Notes: generated by a model from the letters alone, not told the origin. Shown: positions 51,696 to 62,696, counted from the stretch's first letter. The stretch is 64,000 nucleotides of DNA from Micromonospora sp. H61 (GCF_018070325.1 NZ_JAGPXY010000004.1:1-64000), one strand, 5' to 3'. A program made the numbers and translations.

Positions 51696-52988
51696 TCAGT
51701 CGGCGGCCCGCGCGGGTCGTGCCCTGGCCCGGCGGCCCGGCTCCGGAGCCAGCCGGAGATAGAGCTGCTCCAACTCGCGGGCGGCGGTGTCCCAGCTGTA
51801 CCTGCTGGTGATCCGTTCGCCCAGTGCCACCGCACCGGCCCGTTCGGCCGGCAGGTCGGCGAGCAGCGACGTCAACACCCGGACCAGGTCGTCCTCGTCG
51901 CCGTCGCGGAACAACCGCCCGCCGGCGGCGTCGGACTTGAGCACCTCGACGTGCGGCGCGATGTCGCTGGCGACCACCGGCAGCCCGTACGCGGCCGCCT
52001 CCAGCAACGTCAACGGCAGGCCCTCCAACCGGGACGGTTGGACGAAGCCGGCGGCACCGGCGTACAGCTCCGCGAGCAGGTCACCGTAGGCGAACCCGGT
52101 GAAGACGATCCGGTCGTCCGCCCCGGCTTCCCGGCGCAGCCGGTCCACGAAGTCGTCGGTGAACGACGACCCGCCGACGATCGCCAGGCGCATCGGGGTC
52201 TCGGTCCGGCGGAAGGCCCGGATCAGCAGGTCGGCCGCCTTCTCCGGCACCAGCCGACCGACCAGCAGCAGGTAGCCACCGGGGGTCAGCCCGAACCGGT
52301 CCTGGAGCTGACGGGTCCGCACCGGTCGGGCCGGGTTCACACCGTTCGGGATGTAGGTCGTCGGGCGGCCGAACCGGGCGCCGTAGTGGGCGGCGAGCCC
52401 CTGGGAGACCGCCACCCGCTGGTGCGGGACGTACCCGCTGAACCAGTGGGCGCTGCCCAGCACCGCCCGCGCGGCGAGCCCCCACTTGCCCCGCTGGTTG
52501 TCCAGCCCGTGCACGGTCAGCACCACGCGCGCCCGGGACAGGGCACGCGGGAGTGGGGCGACCAGGGCCGGCCCGAGCCCGTGGTAGTGCACGATGTCTG
52601 GCCGCGCGGCCATCGCCGCCATGGTCGAGGTCGCCGCATGCACGATGGCGTCGAGGTGCTTGCTCGCGATGGTGTGGGTCTGGCGCAGCCGTACGCCCCG
52701 GTAGCCGTCGGCGGGTGTCTCCCCGTAGCTCCGTCGGCAGTAGACGGTGACCTCGTGGCCGTAGCTGGCGAGGCGACTGGCCATCTCCTCCACGTGCCGT
52801 TCGATGCCGCCGTAGGTCGCCGGTATCCCCTTCTGGCCGATCATCGCGATCCGCAGCGGCCGCCAGGCGGTGTCGGTGTCGGCGGGGCCCGCTCCGGGCG
52901 CCCGGGTGGGGACCCCCCGCTGCCGGGGTATCGCAGGGCTTCCGGCGTGCTGGTCCACGTCCTCGGCCTGCAGGTTGGGATGGCCCAC
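51696..52988 (-). CDS. Glycosyltransferase, GT4 / DUF1972 rhamnosyltransferase-like
   Basis: The 430-residue protein has the DUF1972-type N-terminal domain (IAMIGQKGIPATYGGIERHV, then EEMASRLASYGHEVTVYCR) known from rhamnosyl- and related transferases, and a GT4 C-terminal domain with LLLVGRLVPEKAADLLIRAF and EGLPLTLLEAAAYGLPVVAS. GTG at 52988 is chosen because GGGAG stands five bases before it; the 41 residues up to the first strand are Pro/Ala-rich. It is the first gene of the minus-strand set that continues with ligase, Wzz, flippase and sulfotransferase. Confidence 0.91.
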   Translation of the reverse strand: MGHPNLQAEDVDQHAGSPAIPRQRGVPTRAPGAGPADTDTAWRPLRIAMIGQKGIPATYGGIERHVEEMASRLASYGHEVTVYCRRSYGETPADGYRGVRLRQTHTIASKHLDAIVHAATSTMAAMAARPDIVHYHGLGPALVAPLPRALSRARVVLTVHGLDNQRGKWGLAARAVLGSAHWFSGYVPHQRVAVSQGLAAHYGARFGRPTTYIPNGVNPARPVRTRQLQDRFGLTPGGYLLLVGRLVPEKAADLLIRAFRRTETPMRLAIVGGSSFTDDFVDRLRREAGADDRIVFTGFAYGDLLAELYAGAAGFVQPSRLEGLPLTLLEAAAYGLPVVASDIAPHVEVLKSDAAGGRLFRDGDEDDLVRVLTSLLADLPAERAGAVALGERITSRYSWDTAARELEQLYLRLAPEPGRRARARPARAAD

Positions 52989-53114
52989 GTTGACTCCCGC
53001 GTGACTAGGTCCGCGCCCGCCGCCCGGGCAGATCAACACCTTGCCATGAACGGGCCCGTTCGCCAGCTGATCAAGTGGATAAAAAATTCATCTATGGGAT
53101 TCGCTAGACAGGAA

Positions 53115-53132
53115 ATGTCATCCAGGTGACAT
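53115..53132. promoter_or_regulatory. Crp-like dyad upstream of the glycosyltransferase gene
   Basis: ATGTCATCCAGGTGACAT is a perfect 6-bp dyad with a 6-base spacer, similar in form to Crp/Fnr sites (TGTGA-N6-TCACA). It lies in an AT-rich stretch about 130 bases before the glycosyltransferase start that opens the export part of the polysaccharide locus, and 33 bases after the stop of the sulfur operon on the same strand. A regulator for it cannot be named. Confidence 0.45.
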
Positions 53133-53164
53133 CGAGGTGGACCGTGATGGCGCCGGGCGAGACC

Positions 53165-54043
53165 TCAGCGGCTGCCCGGCTCACCCTGCGTCAGCACCTT
53201 GCTCCGGCCCTTCAGCACGGTCAGCGCGACGGAGATCGCTGCGAGGACACCGATGCCGGTCCACAGCAGCGGGTCGGTCCGCAGTTCCGTGGGCAGTTGC
53301 TGGACGAGGACGAGGACGCCCATCACCACGACGAACCAGCCGAACGACTTGCGCAGGACGTCGGCGGGGATCCGACCGGCGAGCCGCCCGCCGGCAACGC
53401 TGCCGACGACGGCGGCGACGGTGACCGCTGCCGCGAGGTTCCAGTCAATGCTTACGCTGGACAGGTAGCCGGCGAGGCCGGCGAACGACTTCATCGCGAT
53501 GACCACCAGCGAGGTTCCGACCGCGACCGGCATCGGCAGGCCACCGAGCAGGGCCAGGGCGGGCACCACCAGGAAGCCGCCGCCGGCACCGACCAGGCCG
53601 GTCACCAGTCCGACCACCAGACCGTCGAGGATCACCCGCAGCATCGGCAGTTCGTGCGGCACTGCCCTGCCCTTGGTGTCGCGCCGACCGCGAATCATCG
53701 TGACCGCGGTGGCCAGCATCATCACGGCGAATCCGCTGAGCAGAAACGCCGCCGGGATGAACCCGGCCAGGCGTCCGCCGATGTAGGCACCGATCATGCC
53801 GGCGAAACCGAAGATCAGGCCGGTACGCCAGCGCACCCGGTTGGCCCGAGCATGCGGCAGGACGCCCACCACGCTGGTGGCGCCGACAACGAGCAGCGAG
53901 GTCGCGATGGCCTCTTTCGTGGGCAGGTCGGCGACGTAGACCAGCAGCGGCACGGCGAGGATCGATCCGCCGCCGCCGAGTAGCCCGAGGCTGACGCCGA
54001 TCAGCACGGCCAGCCCGACGGTCAGCGCCAGGGTCGGTGTCAT
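53165..54043 (-). CDS. Sulfite exporter TauE/SafE family protein
   Basis: The 292-residue membrane protein has eight predicted helices in two similar halves, each starting with a VGxxxGxLGxGGG-like motif: VGLAVLIGVSLGLLGGGGSI near the N-terminus and GLVVGLVTGLVGAGGGFLVV near residue 145. Such transporters carry sulfite, sulfonates or thiosulfate. Its ATG overlaps the rhodanese stop (ATGA). As the last gene of the operon controlled by a CstR-like repressor, it probably removes sulfite formed by the upstream enzymes. Confidence 0.92.
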   Translation of the reverse strand: MTPTLALTVGLAVLIGVSLGLLGGGGSILAVPLLVYVADLPTKEAIATSLLVVGATSVVGVLPHARANRVRWRTGLIFGFAGMIGAYIGGRLAGFIPAAFLLSGFAVMMLATAVTMIRGRRDTKGRAVPHELPMLRVILDGLVVGLVTGLVGAGGGFLVVPALALLGGLPMPVAVGTSLVVIAMKSFAGLAGYLSSVSIDWNLAAAVTVAAVVGSVAGGRLAGRIPADVLRKSFGWFVVVMGVLVLVQQLPTELRTDPLLWTGIGVLAAISVALTVLKGRSKVLTQGEPGSR

Positions 54044-54639
54044 GCGCGTTCACCGATGCTGCCACGCAACTGGCCGACGATGGTGTCCAGGTCACAGTTG
54101 GCGCCCCGGTTGTACGGCAGTCTGCCGAGCACCATGCCCATGGCGCAGGTGTTGGTGACAGCGGCGAAGGTGAGGCCGGCGCCGATGAATCCGGCCACCC
54201 ACTTCAGCTGCGGCACGAACACCGAGCCGAGGACGCTGACCAGCACGATCGAGCCGGCGACGAGGCGGACCTGGCGTTCGAGGTCCCACCGGGGGGCACC
54301 TTGCCTGATCGGCGCGTTGGCCGCCTGCCAGGCCATGATGCCGCCGTCGAGGACCTTCAGGTTCGGCAGACCGACCCCGGCCAGGGTCTGCTCGGCCTGA
54401 GTGGCGCGGGCACCGGATCGACAGACCAGCACGACGTCCTCGTCCAGGTGGCGGCGCAGCTCTTCGCGATGCTCCTTGAGCAGGTCGAGCGGCACGTTGT
54501 AGGAGCCGGGGATGTGCGACGTCTCGAACTCCGCCGGGGTACGCACGTCCAGCAGGCGCGGCGCGTGGCCGGAGTCGATCAGTTCCCGCAGCCCGGTGGC
54601 ATCGATGGTGGCGGGGCGGGCGGTCTCGGAAGGGCTCAT
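54040..54639 (-). CDS. Rhodanese fused to DUF2892 membrane domain
   Basis: The 199-residue protein has a rhodanese domain (about residues 12-110: RLLDVRTPAEFETSHIPGSY and active-site loop LVCRSGARATQAEQ with Cys near 77), then a DUF2892 domain with two membrane helices (LVAGSIVLVSVLGSVFVP and WVAGFIGAGLTFAAVTNTCA). It transfers sulfane sulfur at the membrane. AGAGGAG precedes the ATG. A GGGGGTAT half-operator stands at 54678-54685. The Cys in NTCAMG and NCDL near the end may also take part in sulfur handling. Confidence 0.92.
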   Translation of the reverse strand: MSPSETARPATIDATGLRELIDSGHAPRLLDVRTPAEFETSHIPGSYNVPLDLLKEHREELRRHLDEDVVLVCRSGARATQAEQTLAGVGLPNLKVLDGGIMAWQAANAPIRQGAPRWDLERQVRLVAGSIVLVSVLGSVFVPQLKWVAGFIGAGLTFAAVTNTCAMGMVLGRLPYNRGANCDLDTIVGQLRGSIGERA

Positions 54640-54732
54640 TTCTCCTCTTTCACGGGCAGGTCGCAACACACATGGCAGGGGGTATCCGACCGACACCTGC
54701 ACGGCGCCGGCCGGTGGTCGGTCCTGTTCGGA

Positions 54733-56133
54733 TCAGGCGTCGGTGGCCATCGCCACGCCGGCGCGCTCGGCCCGGCCGAACGTGTCGTCGATGACGACCA
54801 CCTCGCGGCCGGCGTTCGCCAGCAGCGACGCCGCCGCGGTGGCCCGGTAGCCGGAGCCGCAGTGCACCCAGACGGCGCCGACCGGCACCTCGCCCAGCCG
54901 CATGGGCAGTTCAGGCAGCGGGATGTGCAGGGCACCGTCGATGTGGCTGCTCCGCCACTCGTTGGTCATGCGCACGTCGAGGACCACGTCCGCGGCGGGA
55001 AGGCCGGCAGGGAGGTGCCCCGCGCGGGCTGCCGCGAGGGCCTTGAAGTCAGTCATCCGCAGTTCTCGCAGCTGGCCGGGCTCGGCTGCCCACCGCTCCA
55101 CCTCACCGGTCAGCTGCGCGGCCGGACGGTCGATGCCGATCCGGACCAGCTCACGCTGGGCGTCGGCGACCTGTCCCGGGGTCTCGGCGAGCAGGGTGAT
55201 CGGCACCCCCCAGTCGATCAGCCAACCGAGCCAGGTGGACATCGGGCCGTCCAGGCCGAGGCTGACCGTGCCGGCCAGGTGCAAGGCGGCATATGCCTTA
55301 CGGTGCCTCAGGTCCACCACCCACTGCCCGTCAGCCATCCGCTCGCGCAGTTCGGCCGCATCGGCGCGGCTCACCGGGGTGAGGTCGACCGGGGCCGGTC
55401 CGGCGAAGTTCTCCACGCCCATGTGGGCGTAGTACGCCGGGTAGGCGTCCAGACCGGCGAGGGTCTCCGTGACGAAGTCGTCCGCGGCAAGCCGCAGGAC
55501 CTGATTCTTCGCCTTCTCCCGGCCGATCGTCGACTCCGGGGCGTCCGATTGACTGGCTGAGCAGAAGCTGCCGAACCCGTGCGTCGGCCACACCTCGGCC
55601 CCGTCGGGCAGCAGATCCGCCAGCCGCCTCGCCGAGGCGTGCTGGTGGTGGGCCAACTCGTGAGCGAACTGCTTGCCCAGCAGGTCGGTGCGGCCCGTCG
55701 TGCCGAAGAGCAGTGATCCGCCGGTGAAGACACCGACCGGCCGCCAATCGCTGTCGCTGGCCTCATCCAGCACGTACGACAGGTGGTGGAAGGTGTGACC
55801 GGGCGTACCGATCACCCGCAGTCGTAGCGAGTCGGAGACAGTCACCTGGTCGCCGTCGGAGATCGGCGTCCGCTCGAATCGGACCTCGTCGGCAGCGGCC
55901 ACCAGATAGTGGGCGCCGGTGATCCGGGCAAGGTCCAGCCCTCCGGAGACGTAGTCGTTGTGGACGTGCGTTTCCAGGACGTGGGTGATGCGGACGCCCA
56001 ATGCCCCCGCGAGGTACATCACGCGGTCGATGTCGCGCTGGGGGTCGACCACGATCGCCACCCGCCCGTCGGAGGCGAGGTAGCTGCGATCGCCGAGGGA
56101 TGACGTCTCAACGACGGAAACCTCAACTGGCAT
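54733..56133 (-). CDS. MBL-fold hydrolase fused to rhodanese domains (persulfide-dioxygenase-like)
   Basis: The 466-residue protein has a metallo-beta-lactamase domain (about 1-250) with ETHVHNDYVSGG (the HxHxD motif with Tyr where a second His is common), GTPGHTFHH and WPTHGFGSFC, followed by two rhodanese domains. The first (about 262-350) lacks a catalytic Cys; the second ends with VWVHCGSGYRATAAA, whose Cys is the active residue. This matches CstB/ETHE1-like enzymes that oxidise persulfides. ATG at 56133 lies 30 bases from a CstR/CsoR-type operator. Confidence 0.92.
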   Translation of the reverse strand: MPVEVSVVETSSLGDRSYLASDGRVAIVVDPQRDIDRVMYLAGALGVRITHVLETHVHNDYVSGGLDLARITGAHYLVAAADEVRFERTPISDGDQVTVSDSLRLRVIGTPGHTFHHLSYVLDEASDSDWRPVGVFTGGSLLFGTTGRTDLLGKQFAHELAHHQHASARRLADLLPDGAEVWPTHGFGSFCSASQSDAPESTIGREKAKNQVLRLAADDFVTETLAGLDAYPAYYAHMGVENFAGPAPVDLTPVSRADAAELRERMADGQWVVDLRHRKAYAALHLAGTVSLGLDGPMSTWLGWLIDWGVPITLLAETPGQVADAQRELVRIGIDRPAAQLTGEVERWAAEPGQLRELRMTDFKALAAARAGHLPAGLPAADVVLDVRMTNEWRSSHIDGALHIPLPELPMRLGEVPVGAVWVHCGSGYRATAAASLLANAGREVVVIDDTFGRAERAGVAMATDA

Positions 56134-56163
56134 GTCCACTCCTTCAAGTTTGACAAACTTCTC

Positions 56164-56179
56164 ATACCCGGGGGGGTAT
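56164..56179 (-). promoter_or_regulatory. CstR/CsoR-type operator before the MBL-rhodanese gene
   Basis: ATACCCGGGGGGGTAT matches the AT-rich-flanked G/C-tract operator of CsoR/CstR repressors at all but one symmetric position. It lies 31-46 bases upstream of the ATG at 56133, next to a TTGACAAACT stretch that could be promoter. A second copy is found before the regulator gene itself. Confidence 0.85.
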
Positions 56180-56269
56180 GCAAATGGCACAGTGGTGCGG
56201 TCTTTCCACTTACGTTGCCACCAACACCCACCCACGCCGCGGCTACGGCGTGGGTGGCCTGGCGCCGCC

Positions 56270-56539
56270 TCAGGCGAGGGCCAGGAAGAGCTTCTCCAGC
56301 TCCTCCTCGGTCATCTCCGGCTCCTCGCCACGTTCGCGCGCGGCGCCACAGTGCCGCATCCCCGAAGCAATGATCTTGAAACCCGCTCGGTCGATCGCCT
56401 TGGACACCGCGGCGAGTTGGGTCAGCGCCTCACGGCAGTCCTGACCGCTCTCCATCATCTCGATAACCGCGTTGAGCTGACCGCGGGCCCGCTTGAGCCT
56501 GGTCAGCGCATCCGACGTCATCTCCGGTCGAAGCTTCAT
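56270..56539 (-). CDS. CstR/CsoR-family repressor (persulfide-sensing type likely)
   Basis: The 89-residue all-helical protein is a CsoR-family repressor (LKRARGQLNAVIEMMESGQDC near the N-terminus, in two runs). Cys35 and Cys64 are kept, but the His found four residues before the second Cys in copper-sensing CsoR is Gly60 here (SGMRHC). This C-x-C pattern without the His is that of CstR, which senses persulfides through a di/trisulfide bridge. Its neighbours, an MBL-rhodanese, a rhodanese and a TauE exporter, agree. AGGAGG precedes the ATG at 56539. It is autoregulated, judging by the operator just upstream. Confidence 0.9.
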   Translation of the reverse strand: MKLRPEMTSDALTRLKRARGQLNAVIEMMESGQDCREALTQLAAVSKAIDRAGFKIIASGMRHCGAARERGEEPEMTEEELEKLFLALA

Positions 56540-56560
56540 CGACACCTCCTGCGTTCGACT

Positions 56561-56576
56561 ATACCCCCGGGGGTAT
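56561..56576 (-). promoter_or_regulatory. Perfect CstR/CsoR operator before the repressor gene
   Basis: ATACCCCCGGGGGTAT is a perfect 16-bp palindrome, 22-37 bases before the start codon at 56539. It has exactly the form expected for a CsoR/CstR tetramer site and implies autoregulation together with control of the sulfur genes. Confidence 0.9.
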
Positions 56577-56633
56577 CAAGTCACCAGCGATGCCCCGATC
56601 GGCCAGCGTGCAACTGGCCACAGCCGTGCAAGG

Positions 56634-56680
56634 CCGACGAGCCCCGGCCAATCCCTGAAGGATCGGCCGGGGCTCGTCGG
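56634..56680. terminator. Strong hairpin terminator after katG
   Basis: CCGACGAGCCCCGGCC (56634-56649) pairs perfectly over 16 bp with GGCCGGGGCTCGTCGG (56665-56680); the loop can pair a further ATCC/GGAT. It follows the katG stop at 56690 by ten bases and shields the repressor promoter downstream. Confidence 0.92.
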
Positions 56681-56689
56681 TGGTACCTG

Positions 56690-59415
<2,726 letters not shown>

Positions 59416-59616
59416 CACGGGTACGAACATTAGCTCACTATTTTGGAACGAATCAAGTTTTGCGCCCCCCGAGGTACCCCAACGGCGGACGATTCACCCG
59501 AGGTTAACCTGCGGGAGGAAAAAAATCGGACAGCGATGTCGAGAAGTGCCGACCGGCTTCGTCCCCGCAGTGAACGTGACCACGATGGGTCGCAGCCAGC
59601 ACCAAGGAGCATCACG

Positions 59617-60024
59617 ATGGCCAAGTACCTGCTGCTCAAGCACTACCGGGGCACCCCGGCCACGGTGAACGACGTGCCGATGGACCAGTGGACGCCGGCG
59701 GAGATCTCGGCCCACATGCAGTACATGCGCGACTTCGCGGCCCGACTCGAGGGCACCGGCGAGTTCGTTGACGCCCAGGCACTCGCCCCGGAGGGGACGT
59801 TCGTCCGGTACGACGGCGAGGGCCGCCCGCCGGTCACCGACGGCCCGTTCGCCGAGACCAAGGATCTCATCGCCGGCTGGATGGTGATCGACGTCGACAG
59901 CCACGACCGGGCCGTCGAGCTGGCCGGGGAGCTGTCGGCCGCTCCCGGGGCGGGCGGGAAGCCGATCCACGAGTGGCTGGAGCTGCGCCCGTTCCTGAGC
60001 GAGCCCCCCACCATCACTGAGTGA
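59617..60024 (+). CDS. YCII/DGPF domain protein, partner of ECF42 sigma factor
   Basis: The 135-residue protein has the YCII-related fold with the motif DGPFAETKDLIAGWMVIDVD near residues 75-94, which gave DGPF proteins their name. ATG at 59617 follows AAGGAG by six bases. Its stop overlaps the start of an ECF sigma factor (GTGA). ECF42-type sigma factors are almost always encoded beside one or more DGPF proteins; their role in signalling is not settled. The AT-rich gap 59431-59616 probably holds promoters for this pair and for the divergent fur-katG operon. Confidence 0.92.
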   Translation: MAKYLLLKHYRGTPATVNDVPMDQWTPAEISAHMQYMRDFAARLEGTGEFVDAQALAPEGTFVRYDGEGRPPVTDGPFAETKDLIAGWMVIDVDSHDRAVELAGELSAAPGAGGKPIHEWLELRPFLSEPPTITE

Positions 60025-61178
60025 CGGTTCTGATGGACGAGACGCTGCTGCGCAGCCTCACGCCGAGCGTCCTCGGGATCCTCGTCCGCCGCGGAATCGA
60101 CTTCGCGGCGGCCGAGGACGCCGTGCAGGACGCCCTGGTCGAGGCGGTCCGGGTCTGGCCGGCCGACCCACCGCGCGACCCGTTGGGCTGGCTGACCACT
60201 GTGGCGTGGCGACGGTTCCTCGACGCGGCCCGAGCCGACACCGCTCGCCGTCGGCGTGAGGATCTCGTCGACGAGGAACCGGCGCCAGGGCCCGCTCCCA
60301 CGGTGGACGACACACTCCAGCTCTACTTCCTGTGCGCCCACCCGTCGCTGACGCCGTCGTCCGCTGTCGCGCTCACGCTGCGCGCCGTCGGTGGGCTGAC
60401 CACCCGGCAGATCGCGAACGCCTACCTGGTGCCCGAGGCGACCATGGCGCAGCGCATCAGCCGGGCCAAGCGCACCGTCTCCGGGCTGCGATTCGACCGA
60501 CCCGGCGACGTCGCCACCGTGCTGCGCGTCCTCTACCTGGTGTTCAACGAGGGCTACTCCGGCGACGTGGACCTCGCCGCCGAGGCCATCCGGCTCACCC
60601 GGCAGCTCGCGGCCGCGATCGACCACCCCGAGGTGGCGGGGCTGCTCGCCCTCATGCTGTTGCACCACGCCCGGCGCGCCGCCCGGACCGCGCCCGACGG
60701 CAGCCTGGTGCCGCTCGCCGAGCAGGACCGCAGCCGCTGGGACACCCGGTCGATCGCCGAGGGCGTCGAGATTCTGCAGGCCGCCCTGGCCCGCGACCAG
60801 CTCGGTGAGTTCCAGGCCCAGGCCGCCATCGCGGCGCTGCACGCGGACGCGCCGGCCGCCGCCGAGACCGACTGGGTGCAGATCGTGGAGTGGTACGACG
60901 AACTGGCGCGCCTGACCGGGAACCCGGTCGTCCGACTCAACCGCGCGGTGGCGGTCGGTGAGGCCGACGGCCCCCGGGCCGGCCTGAAGGCGCTCGCGGC
61001 GGTGGACGACGCGCTGCCCCGGTACACGGCGGTGGCGGCGTACCTGCACGAGCGCGACGGCGACCTGGCAACGGCGGCGCGGCTGTACGCCGAGGCTGCC
61101 CAGCAGGCCCCCAACCTCGCCGAACGCGACCACCTGACCCGCCAGGCCGCCCGACTCAACGCCCTGCTGCGTCGCTGA
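60021..61178 (+). CDS. ECF42-type RNA polymerase sigma factor with C-terminal TPR-like domain
   Basis: The 385-residue protein is longer than a classic ECF factor. Region 2 is seen at about 12-80 (AEDAVQDALVEAVRVWP and GWLTTVAWRRFLDAARAD), region 4 at about 100-160 (LTTRQIANAYLVPEATMAQR and ISRAKRTV), and a 210-residue helical C-terminal domain follows (FNEGYSGDVDLAAEAIRLTR, then LARLTGNPVVRLNRAVAVGE), ending in TPR-like helices. This is the ECF42 layout; no anti-sigma gene is present, and the extension is thought to control activity. GTG at 60021 overlaps the DGPF gene stop; ATG at 60033 is an alternative. Confidence 0.93.
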   Translation: MTVLMDETLLRSLTPSVLGILVRRGIDFAAAEDAVQDALVEAVRVWPADPPRDPLGWLTTVAWRRFLDAARADTARRRREDLVDEEPAPGPAPTVDDTLQLYFLCAHPSLTPSSAVALTLRAVGGLTTRQIANAYLVPEATMAQRISRAKRTVSGLRFDRPGDVATVLRVLYLVFNEGYSGDVDLAAEAIRLTRQLAAAIDHPEVAGLLALMLLHHARRAARTAPDGSLVPLAEQDRSRWDTRSIAEGVEILQAALARDQLGEFQAQAAIAALHADAPAAAETDWVQIVEWYDELARLTGNPVVRLNRAVAVGEADGPRAGLKALAAVDDALPRYTAVAAYLHERDGDLATAARLYAEAAQQAPNLAERDHLTRQAARLNALLRR

Positions 61179-61234
61179 CCCCTCGGGCAACGGGGGCGTC
61201 TACCCGCGCCGCTGGCCATGGCCGGGGCACCTGG

Positions 61235-61420
61235 TCCGGAAATACTCCGGAACTTTCGGCAACCCCCACCCCGACCGGTGTGCAGGTGTTGCGACGCCGC
61301 GGTGACCGCCCCGGACTCTGATCGACTACTGACCTGGACGGATGCCGCTCCGGTGACGACAGCGGTGTTGCCACCCTGTTTCCGAAAATTGTTGACAAGT
61401 AGACGGCTGGGTTAATACGG
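61235..61420 (+). promoter_or_regulatory. Promoter region of the xylanase gene
   Basis: A -35 TTGACA at 61392-61397 is followed after 17 bases by TACGGT at 61415-61420, a good housekeeping-type promoter, about 190 bases before the xylanase ATG, implying a long leader. Upstream, TCCGGAA occurs at 61235 and 61246, one helical turn apart, next to AACTTTCGG; CGAAA/TTTCG elements are known from Streptomyces xylanase promoters. TTTCCGAAAA at 61379-61388 overlaps the -35 region. The rest of the gap 61179-61610 shows no gene. Confidence 0.5.
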
Positions 61421-61610
61421 TCGCCATCGACGGCACTCGATTGTCGTCAGCACCAGCCACCACTACCCCCTTCTCCGATCGTCGTGCAGGACGACCGGCC
61501 CCACCACCACCGAGCGGTACGACGCCGTGGCCCTTACCCGACCACCGGCAGCCTGTCGAGGCGTACCGCGCCGCTGGCCCCCGCCAGCCGTCAGAGGAGG
61601 CAACAGTTCC

Positions 61611-62636
61611 ATGACCGACACCAGCCACACCAAACCGAGAGGCCGCGGCCGCATGCGGCTGCTCCTGGGCGCCGCATGCGCCGCCGTCGTGGCCGTCGCC
61701 GGCACGATGACGGCCACCAACGCGTACGCCGAGGCCGACCGCACCCTCACGTCGAACCTCACCGGCACGCACAACGGGTACTACTTCTCGTTCTGGAAGG
61801 ACAGCGGCAACGCCAGCATGACGCTGCGCGCCGACGGCCGATACACCAGCAGTTGGGACAGGAGCACCAACAACTGGGTCGGCGGCAAGGGTTGGGCCAC
61901 CGGCAACCGACGGACGGTCACCTACTCGGGCAGCTACAACCCGGGCAACAACAACACCTACCTCGCCCTGTACGGATGGACGCGCAACCCGCTCATCGAG
62001 TACTACGTGGTGGAGAACTTCGGCACCTACAACCCGAGCAGCGGCGCGCAGCGGATGGGCACGGTCACCACCGACGGCGGCACCTACGACATCCTCCGCA
62101 GCCAGCGGGTCAACGCCCCGTCGATCGACGGCAACCAGACGTTCTACCAGTTCTGGAGCGTCCGCCAGCAGAAGCGCTCGAGTGGCACCATCACCACCGC
62201 CAACCACTTCGACGCCTGGGCCCGGGCCGGCCTGAACCTCGGCACCAACCACAGCTACCAGGTCATGGCCACCGAGGGTTACCAGAGCAGCGGAAGCTCC
62301 GACATCACCGTCCGGGAGGGCAGCGGCGGCGGTAACCCGACCACCCCGCCCCCCACCGGCAACCCGGGGACCGGAAACTGCAACGCGACGATCTCCGCCG
62401 GCCAGCAGTGGGGTGACCGTTTCAACCTCAATGTCGCGGTCAGCGGCACCAACAACTGGGTCGTCAGCCTCGGCCTCGGTGGCGGCCAGAGCATTCAGAA
62501 CAGCTGGAACGCCGCCGTCAACGGCAACAGCGGCACCGTCACCGCGACGCCGAACGGCAACGGCAACAACTTCGGCGTAACGATCATGGCCAACGGCAAC
62601 TGGAACTGGCCGACGATATCCTGTCGCACCAGTTGA
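61611..62636 (+). CDS. Secreted GH11 endo-1,4-beta-xylanase with CBM2
   Basis: The 341-residue protein has a long signal peptide ([20 protein letters not shown], cut near AYAEA at about 44), a GH11 jelly-roll domain (about 45-235) and a carbohydrate-binding module of family 2 (Cys257 to Cys338) joined by a Gly/Pro/Thr linker. Catalytic Glu130 (nucleophile, in [11 protein letters not shown]) and Glu222 (acid/base, in [10 protein letters not shown]) are in place. The CBM is short, about 84 residues, but keeps three or more surface Trp and the terminal disulfide. It cleaves xylan outside the cell. AGAGGAGG lies ten bases before the ATG. Confidence 0.96.
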   Translation: MTDTSHTKPRGRGRMRLLLGAACAAVVAVAGTMTATNAYAEADRTLTSNLTGTHNGYYFSFWKDSGNASMTLRADGRYTSSWDRSTNNWVGGKGWATGNRRTVTYSGSYNPGNNNTYLALYGWTRNPLIEYYVVENFGTYNPSSGAQRMGTVTTDGGTYDILRSQRVNAPSIDGNQTFYQFWSVRQQKRSSGTITTANHFDAWARAGLNLGTNHSYQVMATEGYQSSGSSDITVREGSGGGNPTTPPPTGNPGTGNCNATISAGQQWGDRFNLNVAVSGTNNWVVSLGLGGGQSIQNSWNAAVNGNSGTVTATPNGNGNNFGVTIMANGNWNWPTISCRTS

Positions 62637-62664
62637 CCCCGATAGGTTCCTGACACATCGCACC

Positions 62665-62696
62665 TCTGGCGTGGCGGCCTCGGTCGCCACGCCAGA
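62665..62696 (+). terminator. Hairpin terminator after the xylanase gene
   Basis: TCTGGCGTGGCG (62665-62676) pairs perfectly with CGCCACGCCAGA (62685-62696) across an 8-base loop, 28 bases after the stop codon. There is no T tract. Confidence 0.85.

Noticed and set aside
37853..56576. One common regulon for sulfotransferases and the CstR-like sulfur genes
   Set aside because: No ATACCCCC-type operator was found before any polysaccharide gene; proximity alone is not enough.
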